Part shown: positions 1 to 11,019 of the stretch, one piece after another
How the letters are laid out: every line of letters starts with the position of its first letter
Position numbering within the stretch: position 1 is the first letter of the stretch
Assembly: GCA_024195585.1 (NCBI GenBank)
Contig: SWBL01000105.1
Span: forward strand, 62,001-126,000
From: Aureobasidium sp. EXF-3400
Taxonomy: Eukaryota > Ascomycota > Dothideomycetes > Dothideales > Saccotheciaceae
Length of the DNA stretch: 64,000 nucleotides
Direction of reading: 5' to 3'
Translations under genes and position numbers: made by a program
Notes under the pieces: generated by a model
The model's input: only the letters and a program-made list of their open reading frames with translations
Databases searched by the model: none
What the model was told of the DNA's origin: nothing

Positions 1-413
1 TTGTTCAAGCGAAGTTTTACATTCCTCTTCTATAGACAGGCAGAAGATACACTTTGTTATTGCTTAGAGTCCGGTAGAAATCTGGAAATGTGGGGAACGA
101 GCCTCGATTGCATCGCCAGGCCATGACTTTATCATGCCGTGTGAAGACCGCAATCATTCTTCGCTTACTACTCAGGATCCACAGAGGGAGCATATATATC
201 AGGAGAGCAAATACAATTGTTTGGAAAGCACAACAATTCATATCAACTGACTGTTTGAGGGGAAGCTATAGTAAGGCAGCTATTCACTAATGTACAATCT
301 CATCTTCTCGCCTCCATAGCAGTGCCTCATTTCTATCCCAAACCTTCGAGATATAAACGGTCAAACACGCTCCATAACATGAGACCGATTCTCTACTTCG
401 CATCATGACTTGT
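1..413. other. 3' flank of BTB gene, no gene seen
   Basis: Only short, low-quality frames on both strands. This is probably the 3' untranslated and downstream region of the minus-strand BTB gene. Confidence 0.5.
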
Positions 414-2042
414 TCAAACCGAGCTGCAGTTCTTGCCGAGGGGATGCAAGTGATACATGCAAGGGTTAGTCTTCGAGTGCATTTGGACGGCGGCATAGGT
501 GGATCTGCCCATCTTCAAGCAGTACAGGATCGACCAGAGCAAAGATTGAGGCCAGATCTCGCCATGACCCTGGTCAATTTGGATGCCGCTCAGAATGACG
601 GCATGACTGAGAAGCAATCTCATGGGGTTGTTGACGGCAATGACCTTCAAGACAGCATCGATTTCACCCGCGGCAGCGGAGACTTGGCTGGCAGTGATGG
701 CCTTAGCAACGATTGTATCCGCAACAACATTGGCAAAGAGGGGAGCCTGGATGCGGGCAGCGAAGCGCCAGAGCTGAACAAGGGTCTTCAAGTCGATGTC
801 CATGTCGTGAGAGACGACACCGTCGGCAGACTTGACGGAGAGTTCGTGATCATCGCGGCGGCTATACACCCACTGTCTGAACACAGTAAAAGAAGGGTTC
901 TTCACAACAAGATCAAGCTCCTCCTTCACCACGTCTGAGCCGACATTGAAGGCTGTAGCAAAGTACTGAGAGTAATGACGAATAACCGTCTCGTGGATAC
1001 CACCGATGGTGGGTTCGTCGAAAATATCATTTTCAGCGCGGATTCCGACGACGTGAGGAATCTCTGACCAGTCACTTGGGACAGGACAACAGTTGTTGAT
1101 AGACTCGGCCTCCGAGTCGTTGATGAAGGGCTTAGCCAGGGTGAACGGCGAAGTTGAACGCGATGGGGGAAGGTAATCAGTGGCCTTGGGGTTCAGGGTA
1201 GGGTTCTGGGCCTTGGAGTCAACGGACAGCGAGATGGGAAGTTCAGTCTTGAAAGCTTCGTAAGCAAGTGACGAAACGTCTGAGTCGTTGCCATCTTCGA
1301 CTGTGTTGGGAGGTGCGGAAGGACTGTCTTGAATGATGGCGGGCTCAAGGTCGATGGTTGAGGCGACCGGAGTTGTAGGGCCTTCGTCAGAGGCGGATGA
1401 CTTAGCGATGGGGGCAGGTGACTGTGGCAGAGGGATGTCCTGAGCCAGGGCCAAGGCCTTCAGTCTGTGATGGGGACCGGGCTTGCGCACAGAGCGAGGG
1501 GACAGGTTTGGAGATGATTGAGCAGCAGACTCGATGCCATTGGCGACAGATCCACTAGGTGTAAAACCCGTCAAGAGGTTTGAGTTGTCGAGTTCAGGAG
1601 CAGTCTGGAAGTTTTCGTCCTTGTTGACTCCAGCGCTGATTGAGGCATTGGAAGTCGAGTGGTCGACAACAGAAGCAGCACCGTCGGGCTCAGACACCTC
1701 GGTGTGAGCAGCATGACCGTTGGTAACGGGGAGTTCAGCATCAAATTTCTGGCTGGTGAAGCGGGAAAGGAGCTTGTGAGGGCCCAGGCCTTTAGCGAGA
1801 TGGGCAGTGATTGCTTCGCGATCACCGTTGGTCAGATCGGCGAGAGAAGACTTGCGCACTTCGCTGGCTGTAGGAGAAGTGGCGCCTGCGGTAGTTTCAC
1901 CAGTGACTTCACCAGTGGGCTCGTCAGGAGCGACAACTTCAGCGGTGTTGGCAGGAGCGACCTTGTCGTCGGCTGCAGACAGCTCGGGCTGTGCCTCAGT
2001 GGCACCCCAAGAGTCTTCGGCAGGAGTTTCCCAAGAAGACAT
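414..2042 (-). CDS. BTB/POZ-like domain protein
   Basis: Single-exon frame of 542 aa. The start ATG is at 2042 and the product begins MSSWETPAEDSWG. Residues 1 to about 330 are low-complexity, rich in Ser, Pro, Ala and acidic residues, and probably disordered. Residues about 335-460 read like a fungal BTB/POZ fold: a conserved first strand, then HETVIRHYSQYFATAF (the usual 'H...L...S.YF' helix), an acidic EEL stretch, NPSFTVFRQWVYS (the 'P..F..fl.WlY' element) and a helix with LVQLWRFAARIQAP. Such proteins usually dimerise and can serve as Cul3 adaptors or transcription cofactors; no partner domain is visible here, so the role is open. The last 40 residues do not look conserved, so an unrecognised 3' intron is possible. 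It is divergent from the GPI-protein gene. Confidence 0.7.
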   Translation of the reverse strand: MSSWETPAEDSWGATEAQPELSAADDKVAPANTAEVVAPDEPTGEVTGETTAGATSPTASEVRKSSLADLTNGDREAITAHLAKGLGPHKLLSRFTSQKFDAELPVTNGHAAHTEVSEPDGAASVVDHSTSNASISAGVNKDENFQTAPELDNSNLLTGFTPSGSVANGIESAAQSSPNLSPRSVRKPGPHHRLKALALAQDIPLPQSPAPIAKSSASDEGPTTPVASTIDLEPAIIQDSPSAPPNTVEDGNDSDVSSLAYEAFKTELPISLSVDSKAQNPTLNPKATDYLPPSRSTSPFTLAKPFINDSEAESINNCCPVPSDWSEIPHVVGIRAENDIFDEPTIGGIHETVIRHYSQYFATAFNVGSDVVKEELDLVVKNPSFTVFRQWVYSRRDDHELSVKSADGVVSHDMDIDLKTLVQLWRFAARIQAPLFANVVADTIVAKAITASQVSAAAGEIDAVLKVIAVNNPMRLLLSHAVILSGIQIDQGHGEIWPQSLLWSILYCLKMGRSTYAAVQMHSKTNPCMYHLHPLGKNCSSV

Positions 2043-3202
2043 GTCTGTGAAGATCTCGTTGATGTGATTGAGAGTGGTAATGATCGTGCCGATTCCGCGG
2101 CTGTAGTCGGCGAAGGGAAAGGGTTGTGTTTGGCCGCGCGCGTTGTGTTGCGCAGTAGGAACCCTGAGATTGTGAGATGGGATGGAATATTTGTATGACG
2201 GAGCGCGTGACCTACCAAAGATTGAGCTCTGAGACAGGCTCGTAGTGGAGAGGTGGGATTGCTTGGGAGCGTAGGAGGAAAAGAGATTTGCTGTCGTATG
2301 AACAAGAAGTGGTCATGTTCAACGAAAGAAGAAGGAAAAGAAGATGTGCGCAATCGAAGAAGGACAGTCAAACGTGAGAATTTGATCTTGCTTGTGAGAG
2401 GAAGGCGCGCAAACACGGAAAGTGCAAACACGGAAGCTACTATCAAAACAATCGGCCACTGAGTGAATGTAAGACAGGAGTAGAAGCAACTAAGACTTTC
2501 TGCTTCTGTCCTTTCACTTCTTCTGCTGACTGCTCTTTGTGCAACACTGTCTTCCGGGTACTTACCATTACAGCACTGCACGCAACAATTCTGCGTGCAT
2601 CTTGACCAGACTTAAATATGCTTGCTGCTCTTGGTGAATTGACCTCAACTACATCACCCCTTATCCTTGTCACTTGAAATCATATGTCTGGTGGAATGTT
2701 CTTTGACGACGCATTGCACTCTGCTGACGAGCGTGAATCGGCACGTCTATCTAGATTCCATTCTTCCATTCATTTCGACCGAAGAAAGCATGAGAAACAG
2801 CTTCAGGTCGACAGAAGGAGGGTTGACGTGGTCACTCTAGCGTGATAAGATATACGCGAATTCGTACAAACAAGGCTGAGTCGTGGGGCCACGCGGCGTG
2901 ACAGCTTCGGTGATAAGGCCGACTGTCACTCAAAATAATCTGTGACATGATGATCATCCTTGACCCCTGCAAAACCTATCAGGTACCAAGTTGGCAGGCC
3001 TTGTCGTCTTCGTAAAAAAGCACTGCCACACAGTGGGTGAGTTTACACATAAACAACGATCTGCGTAGGTTTTCTTTGTGTCACATACCTTCTTCTCCTC
3101 CAACTCGACATCACCCTTCGATATACCACATTTTTTCTGTCCAACAATATATCACAGCTTTTCTGTCCAACTTTCGCTCAAATCAACCCCAATTCAATCA
3201 AC
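2043..3202. promoter_or_regulatory. Divergent intergenic region, BTB / GPI-protein
   Basis: About 1.16 kb between two divergent starts. No supportable gene. The last ~100 bases before 3203 are pyrimidine-rich, as is common in filamentous-fungal leaders. Confidence 0.4.
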
Positions 3203-3709
3203 ATGCGCTTCGTCCTCGTCACAGCTCTCGCAGCCTTTGCTGTTGCACAAAGCACTACATCCACGAGTACCAGCGCCAGTGGAAGCATGACAACCTCGAC
3301 CACCTCGGCCGCTCCCTCTTGCGGTGCAGGCCAATCAACCTGCAATGGCGTCTGCTTCGATAGCAGCGAGTACACCTGCTGCCCGGCCGGTCTCTGTGCC
3401 GCTGGCAACTACTGCGGTCAAGACAACTCGGGCAACGCTGCCTGCTGCGCCCAGAATAGCGCGGGGACCTGCTCGAATGCTTCAATGCCTACATCCCTCA
3501 GCCGTGGTGCTACTGCCTCGTCAGGCGCGACATCAGCGACCTCCTCAGCAAGCGGAAGTAAGAGTGCCAGCTCTTCTTCGACGGGTTCTCAGAGCAGCGG
3601 TGCAAGCACTGCTACTTCTTCGGGTGCTGCTGCTGGTCATGCCGACTCCTGGATCTCGAACGCCGTCTCCTATGCCGCGGGCGGCCTTGTCGCAGCTGCC
3701 TTGATCTAA
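3203..3709 (+). CDS. Secreted Cys-rich, GPI-anchored cell-wall protein
   Basis: 168 aa, one exon. A typical signal peptide (MRFVLVTALAAFAVAQ) is followed by a Ser/Thr-rich stretch. A compact module at roughly residues 39-91 has ten cysteines including two CC pairs. A second long Ser/Thr/Gly/Ala-rich linker follows, likely O-glycosylated, and then a short hydrophobic C-terminus (GGLVAAALI) preceded by small residues suitable as a GPI omega site. It is expected at the plasma membrane or cell wall. The Cys spacing resembles small fungal surface proteins of unknown function rather than CFEM or hydrophobin patterns. The start ATG sits in an A-rich context (aatcaacATG) after a CT-rich leader. Function is not assigned. 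Confidence 0.8.
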   Translation: MRFVLVTALAAFAVAQSTTSTSTSASGSMTTSTTSAAPSCGAGQSTCNGVCFDSSEYTCCPAGLCAAGNYCGQDNSGNAACCAQNSAGTCSNASMPTSLSRGATASSGATSATSSASGSKSASSSSTGSQSSGASTATSSGAAAGHADSWISNAVSYAAGGLVAAALI

Positions 3710-3864
3710 AGATACCCATGGTGCAATGACGAGTAAAAAGAAGGCGTTTGATATACTGGAGATAACCAAGGCTGGAATTCTTACTTTCTCTGTTCATAAT
3801 CTGAATCTCATATACCACTTTACGCATATCCTGCCCAGCAATTACACTCAGCGCTCCCTTCTTT

Positions 3865-4922
3865 CTAGTGTCCGACCAATTTCTGGTTGGCCTCGCTATA
3901 TCTGTTACCGTGAGGCTTTGCGCTGTCGACAATCTTCCTCATCTCTGCCTTTTCTTCTTCGTCAAGATCCACGGTCCTCGATGCCCAGTTCTGCTCTAGT
4001 CTGTGTGGCTTGGTGGTACCAGGGATGGCGATGAAGCCTTGAGCAGCAACCCAAGCAAGAGCAATCTGATTGACATTACAGCCCTTCTTGTCTGCCAACT
4101 TCTTGATTTTCTCAACAATAGCCTTGTTCTTGTAAAAGTTATCGCCTTGGAACTTGGGTGCTGTAAGACGACAAGAGTCAGTACATTGGTAAAAACGGAA
4201 AGGGTACATCGGTAGCTGGAAAACTCACAAGTCTTGCGGAAGTCATCATCAGCGAAATCATCAGGCGATTTGAAAGGGAAATCGTCCACCAGCCAACCAT
4301 GCCCCAAAGGACTGTAGGCCACATACGCAACTCCCAACTCTCTAGCTGTGTCGATCAACCCATCGGTCTCGTGAACAGTCTCGAAGGCAGAGTATTCAGC
4401 CTGCACAGCATCGATTCTTGCAATGGCATTCGCCTTTCTCAGTGTGCTGGCGGAGCACTCAGACAATCCAATGTACTTTGTCTTTCCAGCCTTACGGATC
4501 TCGTCCAGAGCGGGGATAGACTCAGTCAAGGGCGTATTTGGGTCGATTCTGTGAAGGTAATAAAGATCAGGAGTAAATCCCAACCTCTCGATTGTACCAT
4601 CAATGTATTTCTTGATGTGTTCAGCAGAGTTGGTGACCCCTGCCTTTTCGAAGACCGCAAAGCCGCACTTGGAGGCGATGAAGACCTTGTCGCGAACATT
4701 GTGCTTGCGGATAAAGTCGCCGAGGAGGGACTCGTTGATGCCTGCTGCGTAAACAACAGCGGTGTCCCAAAATGTGCAGCCAAGCTCAATGGCCTTCAGG
4801 AGGACAGGCTCGGCTTCTTCTGCTGATAGATTCGTTCCGAGGCCAAACGACAACCCCATAGCACCAAAGCCAGGACTGTTGACGTTGACACCTGAGGATC
4901 CAAATGGAAGTGTCTTGACCAT
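3865..4922 (-). CDS. Aldo-keto reductase (YakC/pyridoxal-reductase-like)
   Basis: Two exons, 4922-4229 and 4160-3865, give 329 aa; the 68-bp intron runs GTGAGT..TTACAG. The product is an NADPH-dependent (alpha/beta)8-barrel aldo-keto reductase. All four catalytic residues are visible: Asp in FWDTA, Tyr in VVYAAG, Lys in ASKCG and His in YLHRID. The phosphate-binding end [15 protein letters not shown] is also present. Overall it resembles the fungal and bacterial YakC / pyridoxal reductase branch. The chosen start (MVKTLPFG) fits the family; a longer in-frame start 35 codons upstream would only add a non-conserved leader. Substrate unknown; likely cytosolic carbonyl detoxification. It converges on the GPI-protein gene with a 155-bp gap. 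Confidence 0.9.
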
Positions 4923-5118
4923 GATGGCAGAGATGATAATGAGATGGATCGAAGTATGGAATGATAGTGAGATGGATCGTAGGCAGGCTCCGGGGGTCTT
5001 TGTTGTTAAGTGATAGAGAGGATTCAAGTAATCGAAGCTGATTTGACTCTTGGACGGCCATGAGTGAGATGGTCAGATATTTATATCCATCTCATGATAC
5101 CTTGTGTACGTCGGCCAT

Positions 5119-5195
5119 ACTCTTTAACTCCGGCAACCTCCTTAAACAACCCTTCTAATTCCATTACCATGTTTTAACTCCGGTTTTGTTGAGTG
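5119..5195 (+). repeat. Diverged direct repeat, copy A
   Basis: Shares with 5317-5391 the ordered blocks ctttaac/ctttgac, gcaacctcctt, taactccg and ttgttgagtg. The divergence includes small gaps. Confidence 0.55.
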
Positions 5196-5316
5196 AAGTA
5201 AGTATTCTGAGCCCTAAAACCGATGTAGTTCTTTTCTCGATAGTGAGTAGGTTGGGTACTCGTTCTCTTCGGTCGATCACATCAAGGGATGCTTCGGCCG
5301 ATGTGACTTCATGCAT

Positions 5317-5391
5317 AATCTTTGACCCCGCAACCTCCTTGAGTAACCCCAATCCCATCACTGAGGTAGCTAACTCCGTTCTTGTTGAGTG
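5317..5391 (+). repeat. Diverged direct repeat, copy B
   Basis: Second copy of the 5119-5195 element, same orientation, about 120 bp further downstream. See copy A. Confidence 0.55.
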
Positions 5392-5747
5392 CATGCAGTC
5401 ATGTCAAAAGCTTTGTCTGTACATTGTTTCTAGATGCTCAGAGGACCCGGAATTGGACATCGTGCCACTCATCTTCCAGACATTCTCAGCAAACTAATCC
5501 TCTCTCTCTGGCGTGCCAGCCCATAACCATGCAATAAATATAGCGAGACCGCCAACCGAGCCACTGACAAATATCAACAATCAAGTGGATTCAAAAAAGT
5601 CCATGAGATGTGGCTCTGACAAACATCAAAAGTACGGAACGCTATCAATCAAATTCACAAATATCGACAACATAGTGTTGAGAACGAGTAGAGGCCTGGT
5701 AGAAATACTGGATTCATAAACCAGCCTACCGGGCATACGATGGGGAT

Positions 5748-7871
5748 TTACCATGTTTCCTAGTGACGTTAGTATATGTATGAAAAGACTCGATAACAAA
5801 GACTTACTGCAACATATTGACCATCATCTCTCTTCTGTGCCCAGAAATCCTTGGCCTCCTCGAAGTTAAGGTTGCCCTTGTCCATGGCCACATCGATGAG
5901 AGCTTCCTCTACACCTTCGCCCATGCCTCTCGAGCTACCACAGACGAAAATGCGACCATCAAGGGCGTTGATGACAAACCAGACAATATCTGCCTGTAGA
6001 CGGACCTCGTCCTGGACGTATTTGGCTGCCTTGTTTGCTTGAGACTCTGACACAACCTTGCCGGTCACTTCACCTCCCTTCTTGGGTTGAATTTCGACAA
6101 CACCAGGATCGGACACGTCAACTGGAGGAGGCTTGGCGCGAGACTGAACGACCTTCTTGATTTCCTGTTCGTGGTCGCCCAGCTCTCCGGAGTAGATTTC
6201 GTCCAGAGTCGAGTCTCGCACACCCTGAATCAGCCAAATCTTGTTGGCGCACTTTGAGTTGCGGAGACGATTGAGGATGAAGCCACGGAATGGAGCCATG
6301 CCTACACCAGCACCAATCATGATCATTGGGCCCTCTGAGTCGAACTTCTTCGAAAGAGGGTTGGCCATCAGTCCACGGAACATAGGAATACGAACACTCG
6401 GCATCTCGACTTCACCGCCGGATTGCTTTGCCTTCTTCTCGGCATCAATGAAGTGTCGGGCGACACGCTCGAGGTAACCAGAACCAACTCCTGTTCGCAT
6501 CTTTCCGTCCCAGCTGGGGTTCTCGTGGACGGTGACTGCAATCTCGATGATACGGCGTCCGGCGAGTCCTTCTCTGTCGGATGAAACGTGGGGGTCGTTG
6601 GAAAGGGAGTAGAATCGAGGCATAAGCTGGTTAAGACAACTCAGTAACATTTCCAAGGGCGGCCTGGATGAAGGGAAAGCCTCCAGAAGTTGAAGCAGTG
6701 TGATATTGGGTCCGACGCGAAGGTCGCAGAAAGCACCTTGACCTTGAGCACTGGCCATGTACTCGAGGATCTTGCGCTCGTTCTTCGCATCTGCGTGCTC
6801 GGCCAAGACGCGGAAGAGCTGTTTGGTTGGTGCAGAAGATGCAATGTCAACACACCAAGTCAGAAGCTCTCTGCGGGTAGTCAGCAGCTCACGAGGCTTC
6901 TCGTCTCCCCAGATGGTGGGCCAGCGTCCGCCCTTAGTCTTGAGCACTACAGCCTTATCACGTACGAACTTGGGTGTACCGATCCTGTCGAAGATGGTGT
7001 CGACCGCGGATGCATCGTTGGGAGGACAGATACCGACAGCACCACCAACCTTGAAATCGATATCGCCTTCCTTGGGGTAGTCGGTGATGTCGATGTCGAA
7101 GTGAACAGTGCGCTTCTCAGCACCTTCGTTGGTAAGCTGCCGGGCATGGAACACAGGTGCAGAATAAACATCGTAAGGAGGGTGAGGCTGAACAAATGTA
7201 GGGGGATGGACGTTGACAGTGCTCTGATGGCTACTGGCCTCGTCTTTTGAGACGGATTCCAGTGAGAATTTGGGTTTGGGTAGTTCTGCGAGATCGCTCA
7301 AGCCAGTGTCAAGAGTCAACGCGGTGATCTTGAGGTTCAAGCCTCGGAAAGCGTCGTTGTCGGGTATCACAACGGGGATGAAACCAGATTGGGTTGTGTC
7401 CGGATGAAGTGTCTTGAGTTTACAGCAGTTTGCAGCCGCTCCACAGCAGTAGTTCTGCAGGAACTTGGTACCGGTCTCGCCAGTACCAAGCAGCTTGCGA
7501 ATGTCGTCGGCCGAAGATGTGATTAGGTGGGTCGAAGCACGACGCTTGGTAACCTCTGTTTCGATCGGGCTTTTCTTGTCTCTAGGTGTCGCGTCTTCAA
7601 ATTGGTCGTACAATTCGGTCGAGGGTGTCGAGATTCCAGATTCGAAAGTGCCCTCAGACCATGCCATTGACTCGCCTAGCGAGTCACCCGACGAGCGTGG
7701 CGATTGTGATTGTGAGTGAACGGACCGCTTTGACGGCGACATGCTGCCCTGTGGGATAGTGATAGGCTCTGTGGGTATCGGGTTGTCGGGGTGTGATGTG
7801 GCCGAGGTGGGAATGTGCTTGTGGGTGTGAGTCGTCATGGTGAACGACGACAACGAATGACGACGAGGCAT
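5748..7871 (-). CDS. CPR-like FAD/NADPH oxidoreductase without FMN domain
   Basis: Two exons: 7871-5808, and a 12-nt last coding exon 5759-5748 after a 48-bp intron (GTAAGT..ACTAAC..CTAG), giving about 691 aa. The first ~130 residues are disordered and Ser/Pro-rich. The rest matches the ferredoxin-NADP reductase half of the cytochrome P450 reductase / sulfite reductase family: a connecting FAD domain with PRFYSLSND (the RxYS FAD motif), the NADPH site MIGAGVGMAPFRGF and FVCGSSRGMGEGV. The short last exon supplies E-T-W-stop, giving YVAETW, the stacking aromatic C-terminus of this family. No flavodoxin (FMN) domain is present, so electrons must pass to a separate acceptor. The start could also be Met12 (7838). 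The partner is unknown. Confidence 0.85.
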
Positions 7872-8951
7872 GTTGGCGAGATGTATGTGAGTCGCTGCAG
7901 GAGAGTGGGTGTCAGTAATAAGACGTGAAGGTGACGCTCGATATTCGCCGTAAAGTGGAAAAGTCGAGGTTCGTCATTGTGCCGATGGCGGGGCGTCGAG
8001 ACGCGGAAACCACTCACCACGAGAAGATCGATCAGATAAAGATAAAGGAAAGGAACGGATCGGTCTCCAGAACAGCGCCCTCTGGACGGCGACGCGTGGA
8101 TTCAGTTGGACGAGAATTGTTAGGTATGTAGAGAGCAAAGCTAGCGAGCAATTGCTTCAATAAGTTCTTGGATCCAAAAGTCTTGTACGGTTGAAAGCGG
8201 GTGGGAAGGAGTAGAAGTACATCAGAAAGTAGAAGGTGTTGGGCGCACGGCTTTGACAAAAGGCACTTGGTCTTGCCTCTCTCCACTCCAACTCTTGGCC
8301 GCCCCTGCATTCCAGCGTCACCGAAACATCTTCGTGCCGGAGATCCTCGATTGATAAGATTGACATCGACCGACACATACCCCTTGCATTAAGTCCCGGG
8401 CAGCTCTATCTGGATAGTCAAGATCTTGATTTGTTCGTTTTCAAGTCCACAAAAGCCCAATAATCCCCAGTCTATTTCTTCGTATTGTTGTTCCAAGTTC
8501 GAGGTGCGGCCGAGTCTTTGCCTTCCGATTAGTTCAGCCGTGTCCCGCGAACCTGGTTACCTATCGACCTCGGCTGGCCATCGACTTTCTCTGGCTTGCA
8601 GAAACCTTGCGCTTTGGTCGCTGGCTCTCAGTCTGGCGAGATGGTATTTGAATCAAAGGCAACTTTGCTTGCAGACAATTTCCTGGGGTTTGATATCCTT
8701 TTCGATATCGCTTGTTTGTTGATCGCGGCAATGATGATCGATCAGCTTATCCACTGAAATCGTACGAGTGACCCCTGATCACCACATTTTTAGTCTGGTG
8801 ACTGAGTTGCGATTACCCGCGATTAGATCTCATTGAGAGTATGGTAGGCATAGTGTTCTTCCTGATGGAGATAAATTCAACGAGCAAGATGCTCTGTTAA
8901 TTGATTCGTTCATGCTCGCGCGCTATCAGCTATGCTACTTTATCGACACGC
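7872..8951. other. Intergenic, no gene seen
   Basis: About 1.1 kb between two minus-strand genes: the 3' flank of CDC37 and the promoter of the FAD reductase. Several short frames (for example 8426-8722 plus) lack domain character or splice support. Confidence 0.4.
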
Positions 8952-10542
8952 TCAGTCCATACCTGGATCCTCAATCTCTTCGATGACACGTCCTTCTTGT
9001 TCGTGTGGCATCTGACCAGAACGCTCGATCTCCTCCATCTGTTTTCTACCTTCCTCGGTTGTTGCATCGATCACGCCCTCTTCTAAGCTCAACATGCCAC
9101 CCTCGCCAAGCTGTGCTACGACTTGCTCGGCCTCGTCAACACTCATCTTGCCCAAGACCTCATTCACCCTGTCCAAGCTGCCGCTCTCCAGGGCGCGTTG
9201 AAGGCCTGGGGGGAAAGTCTCAAAGACTGCACGAGCCTCTTTAGCATCCTCATCGGTGGAATCAGCAGGCGGTACGACAATGTTGATGGTGGTGTTCGGA
9301 TCGACTGCATGCAACTGAATTTGCTCGACACCGCCTGTACCGTCTGCCTCGTCGCGCTTGCGTTGTTCAGCAAGCTCTCTTGTGCGCGATCTGATTCTGG
9401 CGTATGTTGAGTTGACGTCGTCCATGAACAACTTCTGTGCTTGGTGGCCCTGTGTGGTAACGCGCTTGAAGAAAAGCTGTACTCCATCACGACCGAGCTG
9501 CCTGCAGTACTGCAGCAACAAGGCTTGGTGGACACATTGTCTTGCATAGTCATCATTGCCATCACTTTGAGCGTTGAAAGCCTCGACTAGCAAGCCATCC
9601 GTCTCTTTCTCGCCCATGACCTGGGTATTGTTTGAGATGAATTCCAGAGAAGAACGGTAATCACCATATTTGATCTTGGCGAATTTCTTTGCCAGGGGCG
9701 AAGCCTGCATATCCTCATCGTCGCTGTCCAGGCTGGCAACGGGTTTTGTGATAATTGACCCATCCTCGATGTCAGCATCAGCTCCAGATGACTGACCACT
9801 ATCAGCATGCTGGATCGAAGGGCGCGAAGGGTTGAGTAATTCCGGAGCCGACGAAGGCTTGCTGGCGCCAGGCTGGGCTGAAGGTTTGGAGACGTGGGAG
9901 CTATCGAAGCCGGTACGGTATGTTTCGCTAGTAATCTTTGCCTTTTCCTCCTTTTCGAGCTCGGCAAGCTTCTCTAGTAGCTGGACTTGCAGGTCTTGGA
10001 TTTTTGTCTTATGCGAGGTGACTTCGGTTATGAAAGCGTCGTAGTATGCAGATGGAGCAGGCTTGGCCTCGTCTACTGCCTGCTTAGCCTGATCGACCAG
10101 GGCAGCCATCATCTTGCTGTAGCGTGGAGGGTCTTGGACATTTGAGTGAACGCCGCCTGGTGGGGGTGGAGGGGTATCTTTGTCAGGAGAGCCGGTGCTC
10201 TTGATCAGAGCCTGGAAGATGTATCTTTCGAAGCCTGATTGGGCCTGTTCGGCCTCTTGCTTGAAGGACTGCAGAGAGTCTAGCAGGTCGTCTATGCGCT
10301 TGATCAAGCCATCGTTGATAATTTTTTCGTATTTGAGGGTCTCGATCTGGTGTTTGCGATCGACACGCTGTTGGTGGATCTGGTTCTGCTTTGCACGGAT
10401 GAAAGAACGCTTGTCGACATTGGGATGGACTTCGATATCGGAATCATCGGACAGCTCGAGAGCGTCCTGGAGAGTGTCGTCAGCTTGATCCAAGGAAACT
10501 CAGGAGAAGGATAGCTACCCATTTGCTGTAGTCAACGGGCAT
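8952..10542 (-). CDS. CDC37: Hsp90 co-chaperone Cdc37
   Basis: Two exons, 10542-10519 (24 nt, MPVDYSKW) and 10466-8952, give 512 aa; the 52-bp intron is GTAGCT..CTCCAG. Joining them restores the diagnostic N-terminus MPVDYSKWDALELSDDSD followed by VHPNVDKRSFIRAKQ. Cdc37 recruits protein kinases to Hsp90. The two serines in ELSDDSD (Ser14 and Ser17) match the CK2 sites known in yeast Cdc37, so CK2 control is likely. The kinase-binding coiled-coil N-domain is at residues 1 to about 200, a variable linker at about 200-270, then the central Hsp90-binding domain, with a C-terminal domain ending in an acidic tail. It is divergent from the MDL1-like gene. Cytosolic. Confidence 0.96.
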
Positions 10543-11019
10543 GACTGCGGGGCTTTGAACAAGAAGTTGCACTGGTCTGGTCTTTGGGTGTATACCGAGG
10601 CAGAGAGATCCTGCTGAGAGTAGACAAGGAATCCGTATCAGATGAAAGACAGAGTGATTATGTACAAACAAGTCGAACAAGTTGTCTGTCCTGTTGTTTC
10701 ATGTCAAAATCGAAGCAGATGGAAGCTAACGCCCGAGCTCCGTGAGCGTGTCTCCCGGGCCGAGGGTTCATGATGACGCTGCGACAAAGCGGCTGGACGT
10801 GTCGAATGGGAGAAGGGCTGCAGCGAGGCATACCTTACTGGCCCAAGTCAACTCATGTTGTCGCATTCACTCACACACCGTCCATGACAAGAATGCCCAT
10901 TGCTGCCTGCCTTCTCGACTTGTTGCGGTAGACGACCTCTCTCGCCCTCCCTCGCCCTGCGACGTCTCTCCCTCTCCCTCCGCGCCCACTAGCCCTCGCC
11001 CTTGGAGCCCCGGCTAGTC
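10543..11019. promoter_or_regulatory. Divergent CDC37 / MDL1 promoter region
   Basis: 477 bp between divergent start codons. The part next to MDL1 (about 10935-11000) is a strong CT-tract on the plus strand, typical of fungal core promoters or leaders. Confidence 0.45.

Larger units (their letters stand above)
4923..5747. promoter_or_regulatory. AKR upstream region with diverged direct repeat
   Basis: Holds the promoter of the minus-strand aldo-keto reductase and the 3' flank of the reductase at 5748. No convincing ORF. Contains an imperfect direct repeat (5119-5195 and 5317-5391), listed separately. Confidence 0.45.

Noticed and set aside
405..2198. Long plus-strand frames opposite the BTB gene (405-938, 1659-2198)
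   Set aside because: Antisense shadows of a GC-rich coding region, with no domain character.
6690..7250. 186-aa plus-strand frame inside the FAD reductase gene
   Set aside because: Antisense shadow; the minus strand carries clear FAD/NADPH motifs.
8426..8722. 98-aa plus frame in the 7.9-8.9 kb gap
   Set aside because: No family features, leader-like composition, no matching exons.
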